Positions 1 through 9,891 of a stretch of DNA of 64,000 nucleotides are shown piece by piece. The notes under the pieces were generated by a model that ran no database searches, had not been told where the DNA came from, and saw only the letters and a list, made by a program, of their open reading frames with translations. Origin of the DNA: Calditrichia bacterium (GTDB lineage: Bacteria > Calditrichota > Calditrichia > RBG-13-44-9 > J075); assembly GCA_028284445.1 (NCBI GenBank), contig JANQRS010000021.1, positions 221,098-285,097 on the forward strand, read 5' to 3'. The position numbers and the translations under genes were made by a program. Position 1 is the stretch's first letter. The number at the start of each line of letters is the position of its first letter.

Positions 1-731
1 CTGAAGAAGATGAACATTTTGAGGCAGTTGGGTTAAAGCTGCGCCAGAATGGCGTGGATGTTGTTACTTATGAAAATGGCGTTGTTACCGGTGAAATTGA
101 AGTAGAAGAAGGCCTCCTGACGACGCTGATCAGCGTTCGTTTTATTGATGAAGATGGTAACGAAGGCATACCGGAAGAGGATGAATTTAGCATGGCCTTG
201 AATATTGAAGATGAAGATATTGCTTCAACGGTTCAGCACGCGGGAGAGGATTGGTCCTTTCATGTTATGGGTAATGAACATGGGCATACCGATCTGACGA
301 TTAGTGTTATCCACGGCGACCACCCCGATTTTGAATCCGCACCGATCGAAATCCACGTTGAAGAGCATGGTGGCGAAAGAGAACCTGTCGGCCTGGTTAT
401 CATCGAAGAAGATAGCGGAGATACCTTGGTAACTGTCAATGAGGGAGTTGTGACCGGAAGCATCAGCGTTGCAGCAGGCGATACCACCGATCACCTGGTT
501 GTCTTTTTCCTCGATGAAGACGGAGAAACTTTCCAGCCGGATCCCGATGAACATAGCCTGAGCTACATCAATGCAGATGCTGCTACAGCGGAAGCCATGC
601 AGTATGAAGATGCCGCCTATGAAATGGTCGTTGTCGGAAAACAAACGGGTTCTACAACATTTGTAGTGAGGTTATTGCATGATGGCGCTCCGGAATTTGA
701 TACGCCGAACATACCTGTAACGGTACAATAA
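1..731 (+). CDS. Two-repeat acidic/His-rich probable surface protein (5' end outside window)
   Basis: The reading frame is open to the left edge, so the GTG at 54 is internal and the true start lies upstream. The visible part holds two copies of a domain of about 105 residues. Each begins with a hydrophobic strand and the motif GVVTG-x-I-x-V, then a V-x-F-x-DEDG segment, and ends in a stretch near a conserved H-x-x-x-P-x-F. The first copy is His-rich (HGH, HGDH, HVEEHGG) and the whole is very acidic, which would suit divalent metal binding. The stop codon overlaps the start of the ZnuD-like receptor gene (TAATG), so the two are translationally coupled. I do not recognise a named family. By context it may be a lipoprotein or periplasmic partner that captures zinc for the receptor; that role is inference. 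Confidence 0.75.
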   Translation, partial: EEDEHFEAVGLKLRQNGVDVVTYENGVVTGEIEVEEGLLTTLISVRFIDEDGNEGIPEEDEFSMALNIEDEDIASTVQHAGEDWSFHVMGNEHGHTDLTISVIHGDHPDFESAPIEIHVEEHGGEREPVGLVIIEEDSGDTLVTVNEGVVTGSISVAAGDTTDHLVVFFLDEDGETFQPDPDEHSLSYINADAATAEAMQYEDAAYEMVVVGKQTGSTTFVVRLLHDGAPEFDTPNIPVTVQ

Positions 732-3010
732 TGCGACACATAAAGTCTTTACTAAAAGCGATTCTCCTTCTGGGAATCGCTTTTAGTCTCTTGAGCGACA
801 TCTGTTATGCCAATGACCGCGAAGGCATGGAGGAGAATCCCGCCTCCGGCAATGCACTGTTTGGAAGGATAGTCGATTCAAACACCGGTGAGCCATTGGG
901 CGTAACGCAAGTCCTGATAGTGGAATTGAACCGCTCCACAACCGCACATGACGATGGCGAGTTTCACTTTTTCAATCTTCCCGGCGGCGTGTACACAGTG
1001 CAAACTTTTCGGGTTGGTTATCGCAGCCGCAGGGTTTCTGTGAGCATTGAGGATACGGATACAACGCGGATCGATCTAAAGCTAAGCAGTTCCCCCATCG
1101 AGGTAGACGAAATCGTGGTTGAGGGCCAGCAGATAGATCTCCTCACGGAGTTGACCAAAGCTGATGTCGAAGTGAGCGGCAAGAAACTGCGCCAGAATCT
1201 TGGACGCACCATTGCCGAAACAATTGAAGACGAGCCGGGCATTTCCAAGCGCACCATGGGGCCAGCGCCCGCACGACCGGTGCTGCGTGGAATGAGCGGG
1301 GATCGCTTAATGGTCATCGAAGATGGGGAACGCACCGGGGACCTCTCAGCAACATCATCTGACCATGCGGTGGTGATTGAACCATTGACCGCAGAACGCA
1401 TCGAAGTGATTCGCGGGCCGGAAGCACTGCTATACGGTTCCAATACGCTCGGCGGTGTCATAAATGTAGAGCGCGGATATGTTCCGGCTACCCTGGCGCA
1501 TCATACCTATGGCTCCCTTAGCGTGCAAGGAGAATCTGTTAACCAGGGCTATTCCGGCGGGGCATTTTTGAAGGCGCCGTTAGGCCCTTTTTCTGTTCGG
1601 CTGGATGGCAGTTATCGACGAGCAGAAGATATTTCCACCCCGCAAGGCACATTGGAAAATACCCATATAAACACAATGAACGGCTCCGCCGGTATCAGCC
1701 TTATAAGATCCTGGGGATACCTGGGCACTGCCGGCAGTTTCTACGATTCTGAATATGGCATTCCGCCCGACCCGGAAGGGGGACATGCTGGTGGGGTGCG
1801 CATAGAATTGGATCGCATGCACCTGGAAAGCAAGGCGGAATTACTCCCCAAGCTCCGCGGGATTCGCCAAATTGAGCTCCGCCATTCTTACACCCGATAT
1901 CAACATTCGGAAATCGAGATTAGTAGAAGACTCGGTCGGGAAATCACCGGAACCGGCTTTGATGTGCGAACCCAGCATCTTTCGGCAACGGCGCACTTTG
2001 ATCAAGGTGGCAAATTGCGCAACGGAGTGCTGGGCTTCTGGGGAGAATTCCGCGACCACAGCACACCCAGAGGACGAAATCTGACACCGCGTTCCAAGGA
2101 ATATTCCGGTGCGGTATTTATTTACCAGGAAGCATCATGGAACAGATTCGCCCTTAACGGCGCTCTCCGTTTTGATGCTAAAGATGTGAATCCCACTCAA
2201 CATGTGGGAGATACCACCCAGGCAGGCGTGGTGCGCTCACGTAGCTTCCGGGGAATCTCAAGTTCTGTTTCCGGAATATATAATATTGGGAAAGGGTTTT
2301 CCCTGGGAGCCACCGCCATGCGTACTTTCCGGGCGCCCGGTATTGAGGAATTGTTCTCAGAAGGCCCGCATTTGGCAGTATACACATATGAAATCGGTAA
2401 TGCCGATTTGGATGAAGAACAGGGACTCGGTCTGGAGGCTTTCCTTGAGCACAAACGCAGCCGCGGGAACTTCCGGCTGGTGGTATTCCGCAATGATATT
2501 GACAAATATATTTTCCCGGAGAACACCGGTCAGCGCAGCAGACGGATTTATTCCCTTTTTGAATACCGCTTTAGCGGTGAAGATGATGCTCTGCTGAGCG
2601 GAGTAGAAGGCGAGTTCGATTGGCAGTTATTCTCAAAATGGTTTGCCAGCGGCACCGTCAGTTATGTCAGAGGAGAATTGACAAATGCCAATAGGCCCCT
2701 GCCGCGTATTCCGCCCCTGGCAGGCAAACTCAACCTTCGCTATCAATCCGGCCAGTTCACGATTGGTGGCGGGATTACGGCGGCGGATGCGCAAAATCGG
2801 ATCGGTCCCTTTGAGACGTCAACCGACGGCTATGCGGTGGTAAGCTTGTTTGGGCAGTATAATTTTACAGGTCAGGGTTTTTATCATACCGTTTCATTGA
2901 GTGCTGACAATGTTTTCGACACCGAATATCGTAAACACTTGAACTGGGTGAAACACGTCATGCCGGAGCCAGGTCAAAATATCAAACTATTGTATAAACT
3001 ATTCTTTTAG
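731..3010 (+). CDS. TonB-dependent outer-membrane receptor, ZnuD-like (zinc)
   Basis: This 759-residue protein has a signal peptide, an N-terminal carboxypeptidase-regulatory-like beta-sandwich (about residues 42-118, [14 protein letters not shown]), a TonB plug (about 155-255, with [16 protein letters not shown] and the [19 protein letters not shown] motif), and a 22-strand-type barrel ending in aromatic FF. The barrel segment with [18 protein letters not shown] and the terminal [22 protein letters not shown] resemble the zinc receptor ZnuD family. It would import a metal complex across the outer membrane using TonB energy. It is coupled to the upstream His-rich gene and lies 17 bases before a COG0523 GTPase, which strengthens the zinc reading. 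Substrate is inferred, not shown. Confidence 0.85.
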   Translation: MRHIKSLLKAILLLGIAFSLLSDICYANDREGMEENPASGNALFGRIVDSNTGEPLGVTQVLIVELNRSTTAHDDGEFHFFNLPGGVYTVQTFRVGYRSRRVSVSIEDTDTTRIDLKLSSSPIEVDEIVVEGQQIDLLTELTKADVEVSGKKLRQNLGRTIAETIEDEPGISKRTMGPAPARPVLRGMSGDRLMVIEDGERTGDLSATSSDHAVVIEPLTAERIEVIRGPEALLYGSNTLGGVINVERGYVPATLAHHTYGSLSVQGESVNQGYSGGAFLKAPLGPFSVRLDGSYRRAEDISTPQGTLENTHINTMNGSAGISLIRSWGYLGTAGSFYDSEYGIPPDPEGGHAGGVRIELDRMHLESKAELLPKLRGIRQIELRHSYTRYQHSEIEISRRLGREITGTGFDVRTQHLSATAHFDQGGKLRNGVLGFWGEFRDHSTPRGRNLTPRSKEYSGAVFIYQEASWNRFALNGALRFDAKDVNPTQHVGDTTQAGVVRSRSFRGISSSVSGIYNIGKGFSLGATAMRTFRAPGIEELFSEGPHLAVYTYEIGNADLDEEQGLGLEAFLEHKRSRGNFRLVVFRNDIDKYIFPENTGQRSRRIYSLFEYRFSGEDDALLSGVEGEFDWQLFSKWFASGTVSYVRGELTNANRPLPRIPPLAGKLNLRYQSGQFTIGGGITAADAQNRIGPFETSTDGYAVVSLFGQYNFTGQGFYHTVSLSADNVFDTEYRKHLNWVKHVMPEPGQNIKLLYKLFF

Positions 3011-3027
3011 AAGTTAGGAGACGTGAA

Positions 3028-4245
3028 ATGACTCAACCCAGATTACCAGTTACGGTTCTGTCCGGCTTTCTCGGTGCTGGAAAAACCACGCTGCTCAATC
3101 AGGTGCTAAATAACCGTGAGGGGCGTCGCGTAGCGGTGATTGTAAACGACATGAGCGAAGTGAATATTGATGCGGCGCTTGTCGAACGCGGGGGCGCTCA
3201 ACTATCTCGGACTGAGGAAAAGCTGGTCGAGATGACAAACGGCTGCATCTGCTGCACACTTCGAGACGATTTACTCGCGGAAGTGTCGCGACTGGCCCAG
3301 GAAGGCCGCTTCGACTACTTGCTCATTGAGTCTACCGGCATCTCTGAACCGATCCCGGTCGCGCAAACTTTTACTTTTGAAGACGAAGAAGGTGTTAGTC
3401 TAAGCCAGGTGTCGCGCCTTGACACCATGGTCACTGTCGTAGACACAGCAAGCTTCCTGCGAGACTTCAATGCGGCGGAAGCACTCCAGGAACGAGGCGA
3501 GTCACTCGGCGAAGAAGACGAACGGACAGTAACCGACTTGCTCGTCGACCAGGTTGAATTTGCCGATGTCATCGTGCTAAACAAGCTCGATCTTGTCAGC
3601 GAAGAAAAAGCTTCGGAAGTCAAGGCTGTTGTAAAAGCACTCAATCCCGGCGCAAAGATCCTTTCCACAACACGCGGAGAAGTTCCGCTGGAGGCTGTGC
3701 TCAATACCGGTCTGTTCGACTATGATAAAGCAGCAAGCTCCGCCGGTTGGATTCGAGAACTACAGGGCGAGCACACCCCGGAGACGGAGGAATATGGCAT
3801 ATCGAGCTTTACCTATCGTACATCGCAGCCTTTTGACGCTGAGAAGTTCTGGGCATACCTTCACGACGACGACAACTGGAACGGCGTGCTTCGCTCAAAG
3901 GGCTTCTTCTGGGTAGCTGCGGATCACCGCGTCGCTTATGAATGGGCCCAGGCCGGTGGTGTTAGCGAAGTCGTTCCGGCCGGGCGGTGGTGGGCAGCCG
4001 TTCCTCGCGACGAGTGGCCTGACGAGGAAGGAGAGCGTCCTGATCAGCAGGCGGATTGGCATCCGCGCTTTGGCGATCGCATACAGGAGCTGGTCTTCAT
4101 CGGCCAGCAGATGGATGAGGCGGCAATGCGTTCGAAGCTTGACGCGTGCCTTCTCCACGAACACCTCGCTGTTGCAAACAGTGAAGCCTGGGAAGGTCTC
4201 CCGAATCCATTTCCGGAACTCATCTTGGAAGAGGAAATGGAATGA
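3028..4245 (+). CDS. COG0523 G3E-family GTPase, putative zinc metallochaperone (ZigA/YeiR type)
   Basis: This 405-residue cytoplasmic GTPase has the Walker A motif [13 protein letters not shown] near residue 13, the metal-binding GCICC motif (consensus CxCC) near residue 74, an ESTGISEP switch segment and an NKLDL guanine-specificity motif. A CobW C-terminal domain follows from about residue 255. COG0523 proteins deliver metals, often zinc under starvation. An RBS (TTAGGAGA) precedes the ATG at 3028. Hand counts give 57% GC in 3181-3240, rising to 67% in parts of the next gene, against 45% for 1861-1920 in the receptor. This suggests the GTPase-flavoprotein pair came from another genome. It probably belongs to the same zinc operon as the receptor. 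Confidence 0.9.
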   Translation: MTQPRLPVTVLSGFLGAGKTTLLNQVLNNREGRRVAVIVNDMSEVNIDAALVERGGAQLSRTEEKLVEMTNGCICCTLRDDLLAEVSRLAQEGRFDYLLIESTGISEPIPVAQTFTFEDEEGVSLSQVSRLDTMVTVVDTASFLRDFNAAEALQERGESLGEEDERTVTDLLVDQVEFADVIVLNKLDLVSEEKASEVKAVVKALNPGAKILSTTRGEVPLEAVLNTGLFDYDKAASSAGWIRELQGEHTPETEEYGISSFTYRTSQPFDAEKFWAYLHDDDNWNGVLRSKGFFWVAADHRVAYEWAQAGGVSEVVPAGRWWAAVPRDEWPDEEGERPDQQADWHPRFGDRIQELVFIGQQMDEAAMRSKLDACLLHEHLAVANSEAWEGLPNPFPELILEEEME

Positions 4246-4279
4246 TCAGCCTCCGCAAAAATCGGGAGAGATATAAAGT

Positions 4280-5449
4280 ATGAATCTGGACTGGCTGATC
4301 ATTGGTGGTGGGATTCACGGCGTGCATATCGCTGCGCGCTTGATCGGTGAGGCGGGTGTACAACCCGAACAACTCCGCATTGTGGACCCGGGTAATCAGC
4401 TGCTAGAACGCTGGCGCGCCTGCACTGCTACGACCGGAATGGCACACTTGCGTTCACCGTCGGTGCACCATCTCGACCTCGACCCGTGGTCGCTGAAACG
4501 CTTCGCCGGTAAAGCCAAAAAGAGAAAGCCTCCCCTCTTCATCGCTCCTTACAGCAGACCGGCCCTCTCTCTTTTCAATGCGCACTGCGAGCAGGTTGTA
4601 GAGACATTCGGTCTCTCCGATATTCACATCCGTGATCGTGCTATCACCTGTTCTGTTGACTGTGATGGGGTCGGTGTTCAGCTCGTGAATGGACATGAGA
4701 TCGCAGCCCGGAACCTTGTTCTGGCCATCGGCGCTGGTGAGCAACCGGAATGGCCTGACTGGGCCCCAAAGAACGATGCGCGCGTGCACCACGTCTTTAA
4801 CTCGGGCTTCAATGGATGGCCGTCAAGTAGTGAGACTGTTGTGGTGGTAGGCGGCGGCATATCGGCGGCTCAGGTGGCCCTCCGTCTTCTTCAGGAAGGG
4901 CATCAAGTTCATCTCGTCTCGCGCCACACGATGCGCGAGCACCAGTTCGACAGCGACCCCGGCTGGCTCGGACCCAAATTAATGTCCAAATTCGGTCGTG
5001 AGCAAGATCCCGACCGTCGTCGCGCCATGATAAGCGAGGCACGCCATAGAGGTTCGGTGCCGCCTGAAATCCGGCGAGCGCTGCGAAGCGCCATCAGGCG
5101 TGAACAGCTTTATTGGCATGAAGGCGAGGTAAAGGGGCTCAACGTAGAGAACGATGCCCTCAAGTTGCAGCTTGCTGATGATAAGGTCGTGGAAGCAGAA
5201 CGCGTGTTGCTTGCGACCGGGTTTGCATCGACTCGCCCGGGCGGAGCGATGATCGATGCCCTGATCGCCTCGGCCTCGTTGCCGTGCGCACGCTGCGGCT
5301 TCCCCATTGTGGACGAAGCACTTCGCTGGCATCCGCGGGTTCACGTCTCGGGCCCGCTCGCGGAACTCGAACTGGGTCCTGCGTCGCGAAATATCGCCGG
5401 GGCGAGACGAGCTGGTGATAGGTTGGTGAATGCAGCATTAGGCTTGTAG
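4280..5449 (+). CDS. FAD/NAD(P)-binding oxidoreductase (SidA/YpdA-like flavoprotein)
   Basis: This 389-residue protein has two dinucleotide-binding folds: LIIGGGIHGVHIA at residues 6-18 for FAD and VVVVGGGISAAQVALRLL near residue 190 for NAD(P)H. A late ATGFASTRPGG segment is typical of class B flavoprotein oxidoreductases. It resembles flavoproteins that I associate with COG0523 GTPases in zinc-starvation loci, but the reaction is unknown. It follows the GTPase by 34 bases and shares its high GC (67% by hand in 4921-4980 and 5041-5100). The gene ends 6 bases before a perfect GC-rich palindrome that separates it from the convergent CDF gene. Alternative readings are an N-hydroxylase relative or a thioredoxin-reductase-like protein. 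Confidence 0.8.
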   Translation: MNLDWLIIGGGIHGVHIAARLIGEAGVQPEQLRIVDPGNQLLERWRACTATTGMAHLRSPSVHHLDLDPWSLKRFAGKAKKRKPPLFIAPYSRPALSLFNAHCEQVVETFGLSDIHIRDRAITCSVDCDGVGVQLVNGHEIAARNLVLAIGAGEQPEWPDWAPKNDARVHHVFNSGFNGWPSSSETVVVVGGGISAAQVALRLLQEGHQVHLVSRHTMREHQFDSDPGWLGPKLMSKFGREQDPDRRRAMISEARHRGSVPPEIRRALRSAIRREQLYWHEGEVKGLNVENDALKLQLADDKVVEAERVLLATGFASTRPGGAMIDALIASASLPCARCGFPIVDEALRWHPRVHVSGPLAELELGPASRNIAGARRAGDRLVNAALGL

Positions 5450-5455
5450 TCTTCG

Positions 5456-5495
5456 TCCCCCCTCAATCTCCCCCTGGGGGGAGATTGAGGGGGGA
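5456..5495. repeat. GC-rich perfect palindrome, copy 1 of 3
   Basis: There are 19-base arms with a 2-base loop. The left arm is T-C6-T-CAATC-T-C5 and the right arm is its exact complement. It sits between the convergent flavoprotein and CDF genes. Copies 2 (11204-11246) and 3 (28391-28436) share the C/G frame but differ in the middle five bases on both arms. No T-tract follows, so it is not a classical intrinsic terminator, although it could still stop RNA polymerase. Confidence 0.85.
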
Positions 5496-5522
5496 TAACC
5501 TCACGAAATCATACCAATATTT

Positions 5523-6593
5523 TCAATAATCACGCACGAGCTCTTTTGCGGGCTTTGTGCTACCATCAACCGCAGTGTCGACCGCGGTTGGAACCGGTTC
5601 GCACTCAGCCTCAATCACCACATGCCCGATGTTGAACTCGTCATGCAGCAGATGCCGAATCCCTGATTTCAGCTCGGCAACCTCACTCAACTGCATGTCT
5701 TTAAAAACCACATGCATCGTGCAGCAAAAGTATTGTGAAGTGATTTCCCAAATGCGCAAATCGTGAATGTCACGAACTTCCGGCAACTTCTTTTTCACAG
5801 CATGCTTAACCTTATCGCAATCTACTCCATCGGGCTTGCCTTCAAGCAAAATGCGAAACGAGTCTCCCAACAGCGCCCAGGACCATTTCAGAACCAGGAC
5901 CGCAACCAGCGTGCTAAGCAAGGGATCTATGAAAAGCCAACCGGAATACATCATTACCACGCCACCGATAATGATAACAACGGACGAAAACAAATCTCCG
6001 AGCATGTGCAAATAAGCACTACGGGTATTCAGGTCTTCCACACCAGTGCGGTGCAGAATGCCGGCCGTTACCAGGTTCACAATCAATCCGATAATGGCAA
6101 CCACAATCATTTCACCGGTATTGATTATTTCCGGATTCATCATTCTTTCGAATGATTCATAAATGATCCAACCGGCTAATGGAAGCAACAGAAAGCCGTT
6201 AAACATGGCCGCAATAATCTCCAGGCGATACCAGCCAAAGGGTAAGTCCTCGGAGGGTTTTCGTGCTGTAAAGGCGACAGCCAGCAGGCTCACGGCCAAA
6301 GAAGCAGCATGACTTAACATATGCATGCCATCGCTGACCAGCATCAAACTGCCAGTCCGGTAACCGGCAATAAGCTCCACGGCAGTCATCGCAATTGTGA
6401 TAACGAGACAATACCACAGTGCCTTTCTTTGCCCAGCCCGGTCCGGTTCAATTCGACGGATATGAAAGTGATGCCCTTTTTGCTGGCAGCAGCTAGCGCA
6501 GTCGTGCTGATGCTTATTTGTGGATTGTTTTCCTGTCTTTTTTGGCTCAAGTAGAATGTTGTTTTCCGCTGTTGCAGTCCTTGCCGTTTTCAT
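5523..6593 (-). CDS. Cation diffusion facilitator (CDF) metal efflux transporter, CzcD/DmeF-like
   Basis: A six-helix CDF transporter with a His/Cys-rich N-terminal tail (HQHDCASCCQQKGHHFH) and a C-terminal cytoplasmic dimerisation domain. It exports divalent metal from the cytoplasm by proton exchange. The helix-2 site reads DGMHMLSHAAS, H-x3-H, where most CzcD/ZnT proteins have H/D-x3-D. The helix-5 site is the usual H-x3-D (LHMLGDLFSS). H-x3-H is a feature I associate with DmeF-type Co/Ni exporters. The open frame reaches 6668, but ATG 6593 starts a more normal N terminus, so I use it. It lies 270 bases from fur1, on the same strand. The metal could be Zn, Co or Ni. Confidence 0.9.
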   Translation of the reverse strand: MKTARTATAENNILLEPKKTGKQSTNKHQHDCASCCQQKGHHFHIRRIEPDRAGQRKALWYCLVITIAMTAVELIAGYRTGSLMLVSDGMHMLSHAASLAVSLLAVAFTARKPSEDLPFGWYRLEIIAAMFNGFLLLPLAGWIIYESFERMMNPEIINTGEMIVVAIIGLIVNLVTAGILHRTGVEDLNTRSAYLHMLGDLFSSVVIIIGGVVMMYSGWLFIDPLLSTLVAVLVLKWSWALLGDSFRILLEGKPDGVDCDKVKHAVKKKLPEVRDIHDLRIWEITSQYFCCTMHVVFKDMQLSEVAELKSGIRHLLHDEFNIGHVVIEAECEPVPTAVDTAVDGSTKPAKELVRDY

Positions 6594-6863
6594 AGTGTAA
6601 TCTTTACGCTTTCTGTTTATCAGATCAGTATACATGCTTGTTCGAGCGTCAAAAGGGACGGGACCCATCCTGAGTCAGAACACGTCATCGAGATCCATGT
6701 ATACCTGTCCATCATCTATAGTTTAGAGTAGGTACACTCTTCTGGAATTTGAATTTCACAAAGAATCTATCTTGAATAAGCTACAAAAAATATAGCAAAA
6801 ACCGCCAATGTTTTGTCGTGTTTTGCTCGACGTCCTGTCGCCCATTCATTGTCATACTGTCAA

Positions 6864-7250
6864 TTACGAATTGTCCAAATCCGCCTGGCATTTCTCACAC
6901 TTACCAACTAACAAGATATTCTCACTCTCGATTCGATAATTCTCCATTTCCGGAATCGTCACCTGCACCGGAAGACAAGTCATTCTTCGGCAGGCACTGC
7001 ATTGGAAATGCGGATGATGGTCGTTACAAGCTTCATGCAACTGGTGTTGGTCCCTGGCGTACCACTTGAGACCATCTTTATCTATGATCGAATGAATGAT
7101 TCCTTCTTCTTCCAATCGGGCCAATACGCGATAAACGGTTACCTTATTCATCGCATTGCTAAAATGATCCACTAGCTCAACTACGCTGACTGCGCTCTGC
7201 CGTTGACTAAAGAGATCTTGGACTTTCGCAACTGCTTTGGTTTTTCTCAT
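6864..7250 (-). CDS. Fur-family metalloregulator, copy 1 (Zur- or Fur-like)
   Basis: This short 128-residue Fur protein has an N-terminal winged helix with recognition segment NKVTVYRVLARLEEEGI. A metal-binding C-terminal region follows: HHPHFQCSACRRMTCL carries a H-rich site and a CxxC, and a second CxxC (GKCEKCQ) lies near the end, the usual structural zinc site. It is clearly paralogous to the Fur protein at 32681-33055 over its whole length. Its promoter (-35 TTGCAA at 7316-7311, 17 spacer, -10 TATATT at 7293-7288, minus strand) has its -35 inside the palindromic operator at 7309-7329, so autoregulation is likely. Whether it senses zinc or iron cannot be told from sequence: the neighbours include zinc genes and a siderophore receptor. 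Confidence 0.9.
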   Translation of the reverse strand: MRKTKAVAKVQDLFSQRQSAVSVVELVDHFSNAMNKVTVYRVLARLEEEGIIHSIIDKDGLKWYARDQHQLHEACNDHHPHFQCSACRRMTCLPVQVTIPEMENYRIESENILLVGKCEKCQADLDNS

Positions 7251-7282
7251 CGTGTCGCTTCACCTGCTTTCAAAAAATCAAT

Positions 7283-7329
7283 TTGCAAATATAAAGGAAA
7301 ATCTCTACTATTGCAACTCGGTTGCATCA
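7283..7329. promoter_or_regulatory. Divergent promoter pair with Fur-type operator, site 1
   Basis: The operator at 7309-7329 has inner arms TGCAAC and GTTGCA around TCG and is a degenerate version of sites 2 and 3. Rightward, TTGCAA (7283-7288), 17 bases, TACTAT (7306-7311) serves the DUF5916 gene. Leftward, TTGCAA (7316-7311), 17 bases, TATATT (7293-7288) serves fur1. A repressor bound here would cover the -10 of one promoter and the -35 of the other. Confidence 0.75.
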
Positions 7330-7380
7330 ATTGATTTTTCTTTCCGGTAAATTTGACAACCATCACAGGAGATGACGCTC

Positions 7381-9648
7381 ATGAGATCCATTCACTTTTG
7401 GCAAGGCTTGTCCTGTGTGTTCTATAAACACCTCTCAGCACAAGCTTCAAGGCTTGTTCGAATCCTCTTTCACTTCTCCTTTATCGCAGTCTGTCTGGCA
7501 ACGAGCTTAACTGCACAAGAGACAACAAGCTTTTCCAAACCGGCAGCGATGATGGCGGCACCTGTCACCGGTACGCTGAAAATTGACGGCCAATTGGATG
7601 AAAAAGACTGGAAATCTGCCGCAGCTATTGACAGCTTTGTTCAAGTAGAACCTGTCCAGGGTGGTAAAACCACATTTGGCACAGAAGTTCGAATTTTATT
7701 CGATGAGAACAATCTTTATGTCGGCGCAATCTGCTATGACACGGCCGGTTCTGCAGGGGTAAGAGTGCCGGATCTACGGCGGGACTTCGATTACTTTGAG
7801 AACGATCTCTTCGGCGTCAGTTTCGATGCATTTAAAGACAATCGAAACAGCCAGATATTTCAAACCAACCCCTATGGTGCGTTGCGGGACATAGAAGTCA
7901 TTGATGGACAGGTTCAAAATACGGATTGGGATGAAAGCTGGAAAGTTCGCACGGAACTAACCGATTCGTCCTGGAATGTGGAAATGGCAATCCCCTGGGC
8001 CACACTTCGCTATCCGGACGGCGGCAATGACTGGGGAGTCAATTTTGTCCGCAATATCCGTCGCCTCAATGAAGTCAGTGGCTGGTCGGAATGGCCCCGC
8101 AGTTTGAACCCCTACCGGATGGATTTCGCCGGGGACTTAAAAGGCCTAAAGCCTCCACCACCCGCAAGAAATCTTCGCCTGCAACCCTATCTGGCGGGTA
8201 GAGGGAACCGAATCAATACAATTGATGGGACAGACAGCGATAATGAACCTGATATTGGTGGTGAATTCAAATGGGCCATTTCGCCGAATACGGTTCTGGA
8301 TCTCACTGTAAATACTGATTTTGCTGAGGCTGATGCTGATCGACAAGTCATTAATACCAGTCGCTTTTCGGTCTTTTTCCCTGAAAAAAGACAATTTTTC
8401 CTCGAAAATGGTAGTCTCTTTGACATTGGCAGCACTTTAGCGGCCAAGCCCTTTTTCAGCCGTCGAATTGGGCTGGACAACTCAGGCAGCCCGATTCCCA
8501 TCGATGGCGGCGGGCGAGTCACATATCGCGATACCAGGCAGAGCGGCGGCGCCTTGCTTATTCGTCAGCGAGGCAATTCCGACAATCCGGCAAGCAATTT
8601 TGCTGTCGGACGCTATAGCCGCAATATTGGCGATGTCAACCGCATCGGCGGATTGGTAACTCACCGATTTGATGAATCACTGGATGAGAGAAAGGCAGTT
8701 AACAATACCGTTGTCAGCCTGGATGGTTTGTTTCGCCTGACCAAAACGGCCACAGCCGTGCCGATGATTTCCCAATCCTGGACAGAGGGTGGCGAAGGTG
8801 ACGGTACGGCGGCATACGTATGGCTCTACAACCGGGCAAACTGGGGATATATCGGCCATGTGCAGTCATATATTTCAGAAAGCTACAACCCGGCCGCCGG
8901 TTTTTTGCTTCGAAGAAATTTGATTGTGACCAGTCCGGCGGTGTGGGGGGATTGGCGTCCGGGATGGCGCCCGAGCTTCATCCGCAAATTCAATCCCAGC
9001 TTCACCGGATATTGGTATCATCGAGCCACAGATCGCAAATTTCAGGAGGGTAGCTTAACATTAAGACCTGTAAGCATGGAGTTTGAAAATGGGGGCTGGT
9101 TTGGCTTTCATCTGATTCCAAACTGGCAGCGTTTGGAGCAGGAAGATGTTCGCTTCTTCAGACCATTCGGAATAGAATTGGCCCCCGAAGACTACGATTT
9201 TTTGCGCTACCTGGTTCGCTTCGGCTCCGATCAATCCAACCGGATTTCCACCAGTATTTCTGCTTCAGCCGGTGACTATTTTAACGGCTCCAGAAATGAA
9301 CTCAGTGTGCGATTTAAGTATTCACCTTCACCACATGCAGCACTGGCCGTTGACTACGAGGTGAATGACGTTAACAACCTTGGCCTGGCGAGCGAGGACG
9401 AAACGATCCATTTGTGGGGCTCAGAATTGCGCCTGGCGCTTAATCCACGGCTTCAGATGTTCGCTTTCCATCAATATAACTCGCTTACGGAAAACTCCAG
9501 CTGGAATCTCCGTTTTTCCTGGGAATTTGCCCCGCTGTCCTATTTATACTTCGTGGTAAATGATTCCCGTTTCATCAATGAGCAAAACGATGCATTGCCG
9601 GATACACAGCAATTTATTCTAAAGCTCACTCATCAATTCAAGATATAA
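7381..9648 (+). CDS. CBM9-like/DUF5916 outer-membrane beta-barrel protein, copy 1
   Basis: This protein of about 755 residues has a long signal region ending near TSLTAQ, a carbohydrate-binding-family-9-like domain (about residues 45-230, starting GTLKIDGQLDEKDW), and a large C-terminal DUF5916 barrel containing the conserved FFPEKRQFFLENGSLFD segment. DUF5916 proteins are predicted outer-membrane barrels of unknown function. I use ATG 7381 because AGGAG at 7367-7371 lies 9 bases upstream; the alternative ATG at 7372 would touch the RBS. It is divergent from fur1 and its promoter -10 overlaps operator site 1, so it should be repressed by the Fur-type regulator. A paralogue lies at 26084-28327. 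A role in metal-related outer-membrane uptake is inference from this control. Confidence 0.85.
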   Translation: MRSIHFWQGLSCVFYKHLSAQASRLVRILFHFSFIAVCLATSLTAQETTSFSKPAAMMAAPVTGTLKIDGQLDEKDWKSAAAIDSFVQVEPVQGGKTTFGTEVRILFDENNLYVGAICYDTAGSAGVRVPDLRRDFDYFENDLFGVSFDAFKDNRNSQIFQTNPYGALRDIEVIDGQVQNTDWDESWKVRTELTDSSWNVEMAIPWATLRYPDGGNDWGVNFVRNIRRLNEVSGWSEWPRSLNPYRMDFAGDLKGLKPPPPARNLRLQPYLAGRGNRINTIDGTDSDNEPDIGGEFKWAISPNTVLDLTVNTDFAEADADRQVINTSRFSVFFPEKRQFFLENGSLFDIGSTLAAKPFFSRRIGLDNSGSPIPIDGGGRVTYRDTRQSGGALLIRQRGNSDNPASNFAVGRYSRNIGDVNRIGGLVTHRFDESLDERKAVNNTVVSLDGLFRLTKTATAVPMISQSWTEGGEGDGTAAYVWLYNRANWGYIGHVQSYISESYNPAAGFLLRRNLIVTSPAVWGDWRPGWRPSFIRKFNPSFTGYWYHRATDRKFQEGSLTLRPVSMEFENGGWFGFHLIPNWQRLEQEDVRFFRPFGIELAPEDYDFLRYLVRFGSDQSNRISTSISASAGDYFNGSRNELSVRFKYSPSPHAALAVDYEVNDVNNLGLASEDETIHLWGSELRLALNPRLQMFAFHQYNSLTENSSWNLRFSWEFAPLSYLYFVVNDSRFINEQNDALPDTQQFILKLTHQFKI

Positions 9649-9689
9649 AACTTTCCAATTCAAGGCGAAGGACATGCCCAGAACATTTA

Positions 9690-9835
9690 AATGCCGAAAA
9701 ACTAAAACCTTTGGACACGGATGAACACTGATCTACACAGATAAAGAAAAGTTTGACAAGATTAACAGGATTGACATGATAGAAACCGGAATTCTTATTT
9801 CATCCTGTTAATCATGTTTATCCTGTCGAAGCTTG
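9690..9835. repeat. Dispersed repeat family, copy A
   Basis: About 145 bases closely matching the reverse complement of copy B (13485-13628), including an almost identical core around GATAGAAACCGGAATTC. The core has inverted arms ATTAACAGGAT (9761-9771) and ATCCTGTTAAT (9802-9812). Copies A and B flank a three-gene minus-strand block. The gap 9649-9891 holds nothing else I can see. Confidence 0.8.
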
Positions 9836-9891
9836 TTCTCTTTCTTTATGGTCATCTTTGCGGAGAGGTCTTAAGACCATTGGACACATAT

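Noticed and set aside
54..56. GTG at 54 as the start of the first protein
   Set aside because: The frame is open and coding-like to the window edge and the first repeat domain begins upstream of it.
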